Below, one piece after another: positions 7,548-16,299 of a stretch of 39,727 nt of DNA. The position numbers were made by a program, and so were the translations under genes. Within the stretch, counting starts at the first letter, position 1. Each line of letters starts with the position of its first letter. This DNA comes from Alistipes sp. (GTDB lineage: Bacteria > Bacteroidota > Bacteroidia > Bacteroidales > Rikenellaceae), in contig JAJQCA010000034.1 of the NCBI GenBank assembly GCA_021202985.1, positions 1-39,727 on the forward strand, given 5' to 3'. The notes under the pieces were generated by a model. That model was not told the origin of the DNA. It did no database searches and saw nothing but the letters and a program-made list of their open reading frames with translations.

Positions 7548-8813
7548 ATGGCCCACAAACAACGCAAATCGCTCACATTACAGGACGCCGTAAAGGCTTC
7601 GAAAACATACTTTTCGACGATGGCGAAGCCCGTCGGGTCGCTCTGTAACCTCGATTGCCATTACTGCTACTATCTCGACAAGGCGCAACTTTACGGCGGC
7701 AACCAGCCCGTGATGAACGACAGCCTTCTGGAGGAGTACGTAAGGCAGTATATCGAAACCAACGACGCCCCGGAGGTGGTATTCAGCTGGCACGGCGGCG
7801 AACCGCTTATAGCCGGTATCCCCTTCTATGAAAAGGCCGTCCGTTTTCAGAAAAAATACGCCGGCGGTAAGAGCATTTCTAATAATATACAGACCAACGG
7901 GATACTGGTGGATGAACAGTGGTGCCGTTTTTTCCGGGACAACGGATTTCTGGTAGGGGTGTCTATCGACGGCCCGCGGGAGATTCACGATGCGTTCCGT
8001 GCCGACAAGGGCGGAGGACCGACGTTCGACCGGGTGGCGACCGCAATCGGGATGCTTGCCGGCTACGGGGTCGAGTTCAACACGCTCACAACAGTCAACC
8101 GGCTGAGCGAGGGGCGCGGGGCCGAGGTATACGGTTTCCTCAAGACGCTGGGAAGCCGGTTTATGCAGTTCCTGCCCGTGGTGGAGTACGTCCGCGACCT
8201 TCCCGGCGACCGGCGGCCTGTCATAGTACCGCCCCGCAGCGAGGGGGCCCGTCCGGCGCTGTGGTCGGTAACGGCCGAAGGGTTCGGGCGGTTTATGAAC
8301 GACGTGTTCGACCAGTGGGTGGTGCGCGATGTGGGAAGTTATTACGTCCAGTTGTTCGATGTTCTGCTGGCCCAGTGGGCGGGTGAGGCGCCGGGGCTGT
8401 GCAGTTTCGCCGAAACATGCGGCGACGCGCTTGTTGTGGAGCACAACGGCGATATCTACTGCTGCGACCATTTCGTCTACCCGCAGTACCGGTTGGGCAA
8501 CCTTGCCGATACCACCCTTGCCGCAGCCAAGCGGTCGCAGAAGAATTTCGGTTTCGGGCTGGAAAAGCGCGACGGACTGCCGCGGGAATGCTTGCGGTGC
8601 GAGTGGTATTTCGCCTGCCGTGGCGAATGTCCTAAACACCGGTTCGACTCCGCCCCTGACGGCGGGTCGGGGATGAATGCCTTGTGTGCCGGTTACAAGA
8701 GGATATTCCGCCATGTCGACCCGTATATGAAATTCATGGCCGACCTGCTGACCCGCCGCCAGCCGCCGGCCTTCGTGATGCCTTTCGCAAGGCAGAGGAT
8801 GGGGCTGCTATGA
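7548..8813 (+). CDS. Anaerobic sulfatase-maturating enzyme (radical SAM/SPASM)
   Basis: This cytosolic enzyme converts an active-site Cys or Ser of type I sulfatases to formylglycine without oxygen. It is 421 residues from the ATG at 7548. The radical SAM cluster is CNLDCHYC (C33, C37, C40). The two auxiliary clusters match the anSME spacing closely: C285, C291, C306 and C361 for one; C348, C351, C357 and C380 for the other. D307, directly after C306, corresponds to the catalytic aspartate of characterised anSMEs. The start is set by the TACTTTTG box 25 bases upstream; the longer frame from 7371 would run through the promoter and has no conserved content. No sulfatase gene is in the window, so its client must be encoded elsewhere. 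The gene appears to stand alone. Confidence 0.93.
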   Translation: MAHKQRKSLTLQDAVKASKTYFSTMAKPVGSLCNLDCHYCYYLDKAQLYGGNQPVMNDSLLEEYVRQYIETNDAPEVVFSWHGGEPLIAGIPFYEKAVRFQKKYAGGKSISNNIQTNGILVDEQWCRFFRDNGFLVGVSIDGPREIHDAFRADKGGGPTFDRVATAIGMLAGYGVEFNTLTTVNRLSEGRGAEVYGFLKTLGSRFMQFLPVVEYVRDLPGDRRPVIVPPRSEGARPALWSVTAEGFGRFMNDVFDQWVVRDVGSYYVQLFDVLLAQWAGEAPGLCSFAETCGDALVVEHNGDIYCCDHFVYPQYRLGNLADTTLAAAKRSQKNFGFGLEKRDGLPRECLRCEWYFACRGECPKHRFDSAPDGGSGMNALCAGYKRIFRHVDPYMKFMADLLTRRQPPAFVMPFARQRMGLL

Positions 8814-9249
8814 TTTATCGCAGCCGTGCGGACGGGGCGGTAGATATTGTGAACACCCGTAAACTTGCTTACAGGGCCGAGCGACGGGGAAGCAACGCCG
8901 TAGACATAATAGGATATGCCGTCGGTAAATTACTTAATGAAGATAAAAGACAAATTCTTCGCTCACGCTCAGAATGACAAATAATATAGCAAATAATAAA
9001 GAATGTCATCCTGAACGCAAGAGAAGGATATACCGCTGCGATTTATGAAAAAATCAAAGACAGATTCTTTGCATATATCCACAAGGACAATAAATATAAA
9101 AGTCATCCTGAACGCAAGTGAAGGATCTACCGCTGCGAATTATGCAAAAATAAAGACAGGTTCTTCGCTGACGCTCAGAATGACATTCTGTTAATAAAAG
9201 GATGTTTCTTGAATATGAAATCACAAAACCATTCAAACAATAGACAATA
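8814..9249. other. Intergenic region filled by palindromic repeats
   Basis: No gene is supported. Most of the interval is the repeat cluster at 8948-9184. The first 130 bases show nothing recognisable, and the last 65 must hold the promoter of the downstream lipoprotein gene, though no exact consensus is visible. Confidence 0.6.
8948..9184. repeat. Palindromic dispersed repeats: half-copy plus two tandem copies
   Basis: A half-element at 8948-8979 reads toward CGCTCAGAATGAC. It is followed by two tandem elements at 9005-9088 and 9102-9184. Each begins GTCATCCTGAACGCAAG, continues through GAAGGAT and ACCGCTGCG, and ends with a region complementary to its start; in the second copy the end reads TTCTTCGCTGACGCTCAG. 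The first copy is degenerate on its right arm. The same family recurs at 16136, 21614 and 39372. Confidence 0.85.
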
Positions 9250-10398
9250 ATGAAAAACCTCGCTATCTGTTTAATCACATTGCCGCTGCTGATGGCCGGA
9301 TGCCGGGACGGCGGAACGGCACCGCGCAAGGTGCTCGACCTGTCGTCGGTGGACGCATTCTTCGAAACGGTCGCGATTATCGGCTCCGGCGATACCCCTG
9401 CCGAAGAACAGTGGGACGCCCTGCTGGCAACCAAAGGGTACAGCGTATATCACGACTCGGACGAGGCGCGTCGGGCGCTCAGGGATGCGACGCTGCTGGC
9501 CTTCGATCCTTCGATGAAGACCGTTAGGGATTCGGTGCTGGCGCTTCAGAGCGGCGAGGTTTATTCGAGCCACTACAACTACACTCTCCGGACGACTCTT
9601 GAAAACTTTCTGGATATGCAGCAACACTGGGATGAGCTGGAGGCGTTCCGCCGGGAATACGACTTCGCTCCGATTTACCCCCGGGCAGTCGCCCGGTTGG
9701 CACAATTCCTCGGCGTACCGGAGAGCGAGGTGGACGGCGTTGCGGATATCAGCCTGCTCTGCTACGAATACGACGCACACAGCCGCGGCACCGATATTAC
9801 CATGGACTTTAATATGTTTTTCCGGCAGACGGAGCAGGAGAATGTGGGCTACATGGCCCACGAGATGTTCCACTCGTACCGGGGCCGGTTGCTGGGCGAG
9901 GAGTATCTCGATTGGCTCCGCTCCGACGCGTTTCTATTCGCAATAGACCGGGCCGCGGACGAAGGCGTCGCGGACCTGATAGACAAACCGGACGACGTAC
10001 CGTCTTATTTCCGCGCATCCGGAATATCCGAAGCGCTTATAGAGATTTACGAAACCGCTTACCCCGCGACTCCCGGACTGCTCTCCCGGCTCGACAGCCT
10101 TACCACCGCCTGCGTAGACGGAACGCTGACCGCGGAAGAATTTAACGCAGCCCTCCGGGGTTATTTCGTAATGGGCGGCCATCCCAACGGGCTGTACATG
10201 GCGCGGGTTATAGAGCGCGCAGGATTGAAAGACGAGCTGACAGTCTCCTTCACCTCACCTTTCGACTTCTTCCGGATATACAACCGCGCAGCCGAAGGTT
10301 CGGGTGAATACGTTTTCAGCGACACATTTCTCGGGTACCTCGACAGCCGTGAAGCCGGCGGACCGAATATCGACCACCCGGCAGAAACCCGAAGATAG
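9250..10398 (+). CDS. Lipoprotein with HExxH zinc-peptidase motif
   Basis: A 382-residue predicted lipoprotein: signal peptide MKNLAICLITLPLLMAGC with the lipobox cysteine at residue 18. The centre carries MAHEMFHSY with H204, E205 and H208, and a downstream DEGVAD with E238, the arrangement of a gluzincin-type zinc site (HExxH plus a glutamate about 30 residues on). This resembles uncharacterised DUF5700-like putative zinc peptidases of Bacteroidetes; the family name is from memory and needs a profile search. No substrate is known. It ends in a strong terminator at 10470, so it is a single-gene unit and probably not co-transcribed with the fimbrial genes that follow. The start is the only ATG before the signal peptide. 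Confidence 0.85.
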   Translation: MKNLAICLITLPLLMAGCRDGGTAPRKVLDLSSVDAFFETVAIIGSGDTPAEEQWDALLATKGYSVYHDSDEARRALRDATLLAFDPSMKTVRDSVLALQSGEVYSSHYNYTLRTTLENFLDMQQHWDELEAFRREYDFAPIYPRAVARLAQFLGVPESEVDGVADISLLCYEYDAHSRGTDITMDFNMFFRQTEQENVGYMAHEMFHSYRGRLLGEEYLDWLRSDAFLFAIDRAADEGVADLIDKPDDVPSYFRASGISEALIEIYETAYPATPGLLSRLDSLTTACVDGTLTAEEFNAALRGYFVMGGHPNGLYMARVIERAGLKDELTVSFTSPFDFFRIYNRAAEGSGEYVFSDTFLGYLDSREAGGPNIDHPAETRR

Positions 10399-10469
10399 TA
10401 GGCCTTATCCGGCACTCAGCAAACGCTGTTCGCCGGCACCCGGAAATCAGGTATTAGCGAACGTCTCCC

Positions 10470-10505
10470 GGCGGGACCCTCGAAACAGGGTCCCGCCTTT
10501 TATTG
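10470..10505 (+). terminator. Rho-independent terminator
   Basis: GGCGGGACCCT (10470-10480) and AGGGTCCCGCC (10487-10497) form an 11-bp perfect stem with a 6-base loop, followed by TTTTATTG. It ends the zinc-motif lipoprotein gene. Confidence 0.93.
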
Positions 10506-10611
10506 TACAGGCACTTAAGGCGACCTGTGCGGGCACGGACGGCAGTTTGCTTAAAATTAAGGCATCATCATTGTATAACTCCCGGCATCGGACAAATCAA
10601 ACTCAAAGGAT

Positions 10612-12009
10612 ATGAATTTCAAATCGTCTATTCTGACATTACTGGCCGGGGTCTCCCTTATGGCCTGTACCACGAACAAATCCGGACGTGACGGTGTCGA
10701 AGGGGTGCCGACCTACGTCAATTTTTACATCGCCCTTCCCGGAGTGGCCACTCGCGCCCTGCCGGAAGATTACAACGAAGACGGCCGTTACGACGGTAAC
10801 GATTTCGTACAGAGCCTCGATATCTACATGCTCTCGGCCGACGGTACCATCGAGGCCAAACGTTTTACGGGCAGCGATATCTCTTCGGACGGCAGTTATG
10901 TGGCACCCAGCCAGCCGTTCCGCACCACGTCGGGATATAAAACGATCTATATCGTCCTGAACGACCCCGACGACCTGCGGACCACCATCACCTCCGAAGA
11001 ACAGCTCGTATCGACCGACAACCTCGCCCGTACATATACGGAGGACGGCGTAGTATACGATATGATAACCATGACCGGCAAGAGCGACCAGGTCTATATC
11101 GACCCCGACGTACCGGTGCAGGACGTGACTCTCGGTACGAACACCGTCTCCATTTCGGTGGAGAGGGTCGCGGCCAAAGTTATCGTAACGTCCAACGCCT
11201 CGCCCAACCTCTACGACGAGAACGGGACCCTTATAGGTACCGTATCCAACGTCACCTACTCCGTAGCGCAGGGGACCAACCGGATATACTGGATCGCACA
11301 GCCCGACTATGTTTCCTACGGCTACGACTATGTACCGGTACTGGGCGACTATTACGGAGTCGCCGACCAGTATTACGACTATTCCGACCTTTCAACCCCC
11401 TCGCCCGTCCAGACCCTTCCCACGGCCAGTGACGGCTACAAGGAACTCCGGGGTAAATACGTCTTCGAAAATACCCACGAGTACGGGAGCACCCGTACCA
11501 CCACCGGTTACCGTAAGGGTAACACGGCCTACGTACTGGTAAGGGCGACCTTCACACCCGCGGCGTCAGCCATAGCCGACGGCGGAACGCTTACCAACGG
11601 CACGTTCTACGTAGGGCAGGCCGACGGACTGATTTACTCATCGAAAGCCGCTGCACAGGCGGCGGTAACCAACCAGAAAGTGGCCGTGTACACGGGCGGC
11701 AAGATGCTCAATTACGCATGGCTCAATCCGGACGATATACAGGAACCGCTTAACTCGCCGGTGGTAAGGAACAACATCTACCATATCAACATAACGGGAT
11801 ATTCGCGGCTGGGGTATAACTGGAACCCCCTCTACCCCGAAGACCCGGACACCACAAACCCGTCTAACCCCGACCCGAAACCGGGCAACACCGACGAACC
11901 GGACAGCTCCATCGACCCGGTAGACCCGCTCACCCCCGAAGAGACCTACATGTCGGTGGAAGTCACCGTCGAAGACTGGTGGGTTCACTCTTACGATATA
12001 CAATTCTAA
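10612..12009 (+). CDS. Fimbrillin (Mfa1/FimA-like), probable shaft subunit
   Basis: This is a 465-residue lipoprotein precursor of the type V (Bacteroidales) pilus system: signal peptide with lipobox SLMAC, cysteine 19. The mature N-terminal domain has the TYVNFYIALPG strand then VATRALPED; R48 lies where fimbrillins are cut by an Arg-specific protease before strand-exchange assembly (family knowledge; site inferred). DxNxDGxYDGNDFVQSLDIYML and VERVAAKV are typical Mfa-like motifs. A Pro/Asp/Asn linker (about 400-435) precedes a final strand ending VEDWWVHSYDIQF, probably the C-terminal strand used in polymerisation. It is first in a four-gene operon, preceded by AAAGGAT as a possible ribosome site. 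By position and form I infer it is the shaft, but a tip role is not excluded. Confidence 0.88.
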   Translation: MNFKSSILTLLAGVSLMACTTNKSGRDGVEGVPTYVNFYIALPGVATRALPEDYNEDGRYDGNDFVQSLDIYMLSADGTIEAKRFTGSDISSDGSYVAPSQPFRTTSGYKTIYIVLNDPDDLRTTITSEEQLVSTDNLARTYTEDGVVYDMITMTGKSDQVYIDPDVPVQDVTLGTNTVSISVERVAAKVIVTSNASPNLYDENGTLIGTVSNVTYSVAQGTNRIYWIAQPDYVSYGYDYVPVLGDYYGVADQYYDYSDLSTPSPVQTLPTASDGYKELRGKYVFENTHEYGSTRTTTGYRKGNTAYVLVRATFTPAASAIADGGTLTNGTFYVGQADGLIYSSKAAAQAAVTNQKVAVYTGGKMLNYAWLNPDDIQEPLNSPVVRNNIYHINITGYSRLGYNWNPLYPEDPDTTNPSNPDPKPGNTDEPDSSIDPVDPLTPEETYMSVEVTVEDWWVHSYDIQF

Positions 12010-12093
12010 GCCGGACACGTAACCATGCGCGGCGACCGGTGTGGGCCTACGGGCCGGCCGGCGCCGTGACCGGGTAACGGTAAACCACACGCT

Positions 12094-13029
12094 ATGGACA
12101 AATGTTTCAAAGCCATCCTGTCGGTGTGCATCCTGGCGGTCGTCACGACCGCCGGTTGCGTGCACCAGTCGCCCGGCACGGGGACGTGTACGGGAACCGT
12201 CGAGGTCGGCTTCTACTCACGTACCCGCTGCCAGACGGACACGGCGTACCCGGGAGAGGTGGCCGGACTGCTGGTCTGCGTCTTCGACGCGGAAGGAATA
12301 CTGGCCGGATACCGTAACGTCGGGACGGCCGATATCGACGGGGATTACACGCAGTCGTTCGAACTCGACGAGGGCCTCTACACCGTAACCGCATGGAGCG
12401 GATTGGACGATTCGGTGTTCGACATTTCTAAGCTCGAAACCGGTACCACCGCAAAGACCGACCTGCTGCTGCGCATAAGGCGCGACGACCATACCGCCGC
12501 GGATACAGAAGGCCTCGTCGTATTACATGGCGAAGGCGGTGCGTTCCATATCGACCCCGATTCGGAACAGCCCGCACGTGCATCGGTAAACATGCTGGAG
12601 GTGACCAACCGCCTGTCGGTTTCGGTATCGGGCCTGCCGTCCGGACCCGACCGTTACTCTGTTACCATCGAAGCCGGCAACGGCTCGATGAACATCGACG
12701 GCTCGGTAGCCGCGGACGAAACGCTCGTGTTCAAGCCGTGGTACACTACCGGCGACCCGGGCAGGGTGGTTTCGGATTTCACCCTGCTCAAACTTGAAAC
12801 GGGGCATCCATACCAAATAGTGATAACCGACACTTCCGACGGCACGGAACTCTACCGCGACAGCCTGCTCGGCACACTCATACTCAAAAACCCGGAGGTG
12901 GACCTGATGTGCGACCACGATTTCGTAATCGAATTCACGGCCGAGGACCAGTGCGCCTGCGGCACCTATGTAATAGCCAGGATATGGGTAAACGACTGGC
13001 TGGTACACAGCTACTCAACAGACTTTTAG
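12094..13029 (+). CDS. FimB/Mfa2-family fimbrial subunit (anchor-like)
   Basis: A 311-residue lipoprotein with signal peptide and lipobox TTAGC (C22). The order of beta-strand motifs (GEVAGLLVCVFDAEGILAG, YTVTAWSGLDD, a DLLLRI segment, and a second domain from about 165) fits the FimB/Mfa2 family, whose members cap or anchor fimbriae and set their length. It lies 84 bases after the fimbrillin gene and ends one base before the next ATG, so the genes are one operon. It also ends in NDWLVHSYSTDF, very like the end of the upstream fimbrillin; this suggests that both proteins use the same terminal strand. Whether it keeps the lipid anchor in the mature fimbria cannot be seen from sequence. Confidence 0.85.
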   Translation: MDKCFKAILSVCILAVVTTAGCVHQSPGTGTCTGTVEVGFYSRTRCQTDTAYPGEVAGLLVCVFDAEGILAGYRNVGTADIDGDYTQSFELDEGLYTVTAWSGLDDSVFDISKLETGTTAKTDLLLRIRRDDHTAADTEGLVVLHGEGGAFHIDPDSEQPARASVNMLEVTNRLSVSVSGLPSGPDRYSVTIEAGNGSMNIDGSVAADETLVFKPWYTTGDPGRVVSDFTLLKLETGHPYQIVITDTSDGTELYRDSLLGTLILKNPEVDLMCDHDFVIEFTAEDQCACGTYVIARIWVNDWLVHSYSTDF

Positions 13030-13030
13030 G

Positions 13031-14626
13031 ATGCGAAATACCTTCAATGCCCTGATATACCGGATGACCTGCGCACCGATACGGACAGCGGCCGCGGTTG
13101 CCGCGGCACTATTACTCGTGGCCTGCGGCGGTGAGAAAGCGGGGTGCGGCGCAGACGGGGACGATGCTCTCATATCGCTTTCGGTAAGCGCCGCGTCGCG
13201 AAGTATAAACGAGGATACCGAGCTGTGGGAAGACCGCGTGGACGAACTGCGCATGCTCGTTTTCGACCCGGACGACGGTAGCGTGGTGATAAACCAGAAG
13301 CTTTACTTCCCCGACGGTTTCGACCGGCAGAGCCGCGCCGTGAGGATGGACCCCGGCACGTACGATTTCTATTTCATAGCCAACGAGACCGCCGCACCGG
13401 CAAGTTTCGTCACGGCGCTGGCCGATATAACCAACGTGTCGGACTTCAGGACCGACACCCGCTTTACGGCCATAAACTACGATACGGATTTCCTTCCCGA
13501 CGGAACCACGACGGAGGGGCGCTTCCCGATGTCGGCCGTGTACGAAGGTATAACGGTCGCTTCCGGCGGCACCGAGGCCAACCCGGTACTCCTTCCCCTG
13601 CCCACGTCCACCGTGGAACTGATACGGGCCTATGCCAAAGTGGAAGTGGTGTTCCGCAAGAATGTGCCGGGAAGCGAAATATCCAACACCGTGACCTCGG
13701 TGGAACTGACCAATATAGCGGCAACATACAGCCTTCCCCCCGACGACGCCACCTATACGGGGAGGACCCTGCTCGGCAACGGGGCAGACCTTACCGGGTT
13801 CGATTACGGGCGGGACAGTATCGGTGCGGTAACGTTCTACATCCCCGAGTTCCTCGTTCCGGAGGGGGGCGAGACCTACACCCAACTTGCCGTGAACAAC
13901 AACCTCTTTCCCATCGAGAACGACGCGGCTTTCGGCGGACTGGCCGACCAGCGCAGGACGGTGACGGGCCTGTCAGCCAACAGCGTTATCCGCAATTACC
14001 ACTACATTATAAACGCCTACATAAACGCCGAGGGCGGCGTGCAGATAAAGGTATTCGTGGAACCGTGGTCGAAGGAGACCTACCTCTACATGTTCCAGGG
14101 CGACCTGTCGGTAGTGATTCCCCCGGTCTACCCTACCGACTCCAGTATCATCATCCCCACCGAGTGCGGCAACGTGGAGATACTCTCCGAGAACGAATAT
14201 CTTACGCAGGGCCTGATGGGAGCTTATAATTACGTAATCAACTGGTGGAACCCGGAAACCCAGGGACCGGAAATAATCGGCGGCGACCCGCCCTATTACT
14301 GCGAAAATAAATACGGCGAGGGGTGGCGGCTGATTAACGCCTGCGAACTGTTGTCGTTCCTCGCTTTCTGCGATATCGCCTACGACGTGTGGACCTCCAA
14401 TACCTGGCTGGCCGACGGCTGGGACATGCCCTATTACCCGCTTCCCTTCCGGCAGGAGGCCCAGTCTCTGCTGGAAAGCCTGACCGGGTACGACCTCTCT
14501 TCGACCATACTTTACAATGAGAACAACCACCAGGACGTACTGGCCGACGAGAAACTCGGGATAATCGACAACTATTTCACACCGGGCGACATACTCCTCA
14601 AAACGGACGACTTCCCCGACGGCTGA
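13031..14626 (+). CDS. Fimbrial tip-like lipoprotein, cut short by an in-frame TGA
   Basis: As read to the first stop this is 531 residues. Signal peptide with lipobox LLVAC (C32); then a Mfa-like beta-sandwich region (about 45-345) with VDELRMLVFDPDDG and YDFYFIANE; then, from about residue 375, a Cys/Trp/Tyr-rich domain with YGEGWRLINACELL, resembling the GWRLPT-type core of Fibrobacter-paralogue/FGE-like domains often found at the tips of Bacteroidales fimbriae. The frame continues past the TGA for 66 more codons and ends in SRCVRTVD, like the RCVR ending of that domain family. The true stop is therefore probably 14827, 8 bases before the next gene. The product is either truncated by mutation, read through, or affected by a sequence error. 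The start follows the previous stop by one base. Confidence 0.8.
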   Translation: MRNTFNALIYRMTCAPIRTAAAVAAALLLVACGGEKAGCGADGDDALISLSVSAASRSINEDTELWEDRVDELRMLVFDPDDGSVVINQKLYFPDGFDRQSRAVRMDPGTYDFYFIANETAAPASFVTALADITNVSDFRTDTRFTAINYDTDFLPDGTTTEGRFPMSAVYEGITVASGGTEANPVLLPLPTSTVELIRAYAKVEVVFRKNVPGSEISNTVTSVELTNIAATYSLPPDDATYTGRTLLGNGADLTGFDYGRDSIGAVTFYIPEFLVPEGGETYTQLAVNNNLFPIENDAAFGGLADQRRTVTGLSANSVIRNYHYIINAYINAEGGVQIKVFVEPWSKETYLYMFQGDLSVVIPPVYPTDSSIIIPTECGNVEILSENEYLTQGLMGAYNYVINWWNPETQGPEIIGGDPPYYCENKYGEGWRLINACELLSFLAFCDIAYDVWTSNTWLADGWDMPYYPLPFRQEAQSLLESLTGYDLSSTILYNENNHQDVLADEKLGIIDNYFTPGDILLKTDDFPDG

Positions 14627-14827
14627 CCCTATCCCGGAGCTCCGGCCACCGATGCGTCGGAAGGCTGGATGTACAACGAGGTGACCATACAGGTCAAAGC
14701 CTACTGGTACGGGGCGGAATACCTCTCGCCCGCCAACCGCGACAACTGGTACACGATACTTTATCACGAGTTCGAAAAGTTCGATTACAGCAGTACGGTA
14801 TCGCGTTGCGTAAGGACCGTAGATTAG
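14624..14827 (+). other. In-frame TGA and coding extension of the tip-like gene
   Basis: TGA at 14624-14626 is followed by 66 sense codons in the same frame up to TAG at 14825-14827. The extension reads as ordinary protein (EGWMYNEVTIQVKAYWYG near its start) and ends with the RCVR motif expected of the domain. A single base change from TGG (Trp) would produce the TGA. A 12-base palindrome CCGGAGCTCCGG lies at 14634-14645. No recognisable selenocysteine insertion element was seen. Confidence 0.8.
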
Positions 14828-14835
14828 CCACGCCT

Positions 14836-15804
14836 ATGAAAAGGATATTACTCATACTCCTACCTTTAATACTGGCCGGATGCGCGGGCGGGGCGCAAGA
14901 ACACCCGCCCGGCGGCGGCGGGGTTGATATAAAGCTCTCCACCTACGGCTTTGCCCGTACCCGGGCGGTGGATGCCGACAACCTCGAATCGGAACAGACC
15001 ATACGCAATATCAGTATTTTCCTCACGGATCCCTCATCGGGCGACATTACCAATTCGTACGTAAACGTGGGATTCAGTACGGTGGACGATTATCGGCTGG
15101 TAACCCTGCCTGTGGAGGCATCGGAACTCGGAACAAAAGATATATACGTGATAACCAACTATCCCGGCACAGACCTGGGCACCCTCACCACCCTCAGCCA
15201 GATGCGGACACTCACGACCCCCGCGGTAGACAAAAACAACAACCTCGACCCGGCGGACGGTTTCTGCATGTATGGAAAGACCCTCGGCTTCGATTTTACC
15301 TCGGGCGAGACGGCCGAGGTCTACGTCCGGAGGGCATGCGCAAAAATCCGCGTCACCATGACCTTTCCCGACGCTCCCGGGCTGAGCACGGTTAACCAGT
15401 TCTTGATAGCGAACGCGGCAAGCTACACCTTCGTTACCTACGAGGCCACCGGGCTAATACTCACGACTGACGACTATTTCAACTTCGCATCCAACCTTCC
15501 GCTGGACGACAACGGCGACGGCGGATATACCGGTATCGCATACATCTACGAAGCCTCAGCCCACCCGGTGCTCTACCTCTACACCCATATCGGCGGCTCG
15601 GCCGCGGCACAGGAATATTCGGCGGAATTACCCCTGCCCGAACGTAACCACCTTTACGACTGCGACGTGAGGATCTACTCCGAGAGCGCCACCATGCGGT
15701 CGGCCGCATCTCAAAGTTATATCGTCGAGACCGACATCACCGGATACGACCCCGACGGCAGGGAAGTTTATTCGGACCGTTTACGGAAAGTGGTCCGGCC
15801 ATAA
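14836..15804 (+). CDS. Fimbrial subunit lipoprotein (Mfa-like), fourth gene of the operon
   Basis: This is a 322-residue lipoprotein, signal peptide MKRILLILLPLILAGC with lipobox cysteine 16. The upstream ATG at 14806 lies inside the preceding reading frame and precedes the signal peptide without need, so 14836 is chosen. The mature part has VDIKLSTYGFARTRAVDADN, where R43 may be an Arg-protease site as in the shaft subunit; then NISIFLTDPSSGDI, VYVRRACAKIRVTM, and a second beta-rich domain ending near LPERNHLYDCDVRIY. These are general features of Mfa-like fimbrial proteins, and I infer a minor tip or adaptor subunit (comparable in position to FimC-E or Mfa3-5). It is the last gene of the operon; no clear terminator follows. 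Confidence 0.82.
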   Translation: MKRILLILLPLILAGCAGGAQEHPPGGGGVDIKLSTYGFARTRAVDADNLESEQTIRNISIFLTDPSSGDITNSYVNVGFSTVDDYRLVTLPVEASELGTKDIYVITNYPGTDLGTLTTLSQMRTLTTPAVDKNNNLDPADGFCMYGKTLGFDFTSGETAEVYVRRACAKIRVTMTFPDAPGLSTVNQFLIANAASYTFVTYEATGLILTTDDYFNFASNLPLDDNGDGGYTGIAYIYEASAHPVLYLYTHIGGSAAAQEYSAELPLPERNHLYDCDVRIYSESATMRSAASQSYIVETDITGYDPDGREVYSDRLRKVVRP

Positions 15805-16299
15805 AACGGGCTAACTGAACGAACGATTTACATAACGCCCACTCGCCTATGTTCCCCTCCCGACGGGAACCGTCGAAATTTACGAATCAATGGCCGGACA
15901 CCCAAAAAACAGCCTATACAAGTTACTGTAAAATCGGGATTTACACCCAAATCAACTGACGAATTATTTTATTTTCCCGAATAAACGCCTTATTTTAGCA
16001 GGGGCCATACGTCAGATTTTCACCGGCTGTGGATAGTTCGCATTGTTAAGTACGACGTTATAAGTCCGGGCGGCGGAGAAGACACCCCTAAGGGCAAGAC
16101 TGGCATCGAGGGAGATATTTATATCCTTCCAGCGGTAGATCCTTCGTCGCCTACGGCTCCTCAGGATGACAATTTTCTTATTGTCATCCTGAACGTAGTG
16201 AAGAATCTATAATAAGAGTAAATTATTTTGAAATATCACCTTAGTAAAACTGTAACTCGGGATGATAAAAGACCCGAACTTAACTAAATAAAATCATAT
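15805..16299. other. Intergenic region after the fimbrial operon
   Basis: No gene is supported. It contains a complete copy of the palindromic repeat (16136-16210). A TATTTTAG at about 15991 resembles a -7 box (one mismatch) but leads to no gene within 300 bases. The remaining sequence shows no structure I can name. Confidence 0.5.
16136..16210. repeat. Complete palindromic repeat element
   Basis: The left arm (TAGATCCTTCG.. to CAGGATGACAAT) and right arm (ATTGTCATCCTGAACG.. to GAAGAATCTA) are mutually complementary over most of about 33 bases each, with a short loop TTTCTT. This is the cleanest full copy of the family in the window. Confidence 0.9.

Noticed and set aside
8948-9184. CRISPR array
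   Set aside because: The repeats are palindromic, few, decayed, and not separated by equal-length unique spacers; no cas genes are present.
14624-14670. Selenocysteine at the in-frame TGA
   Set aside because: The CCGGAGCTCCGG palindrome gives only a 4-bp stem, and no bacterial SECIS-like loop was seen. A Trp-to-stop change is simpler.
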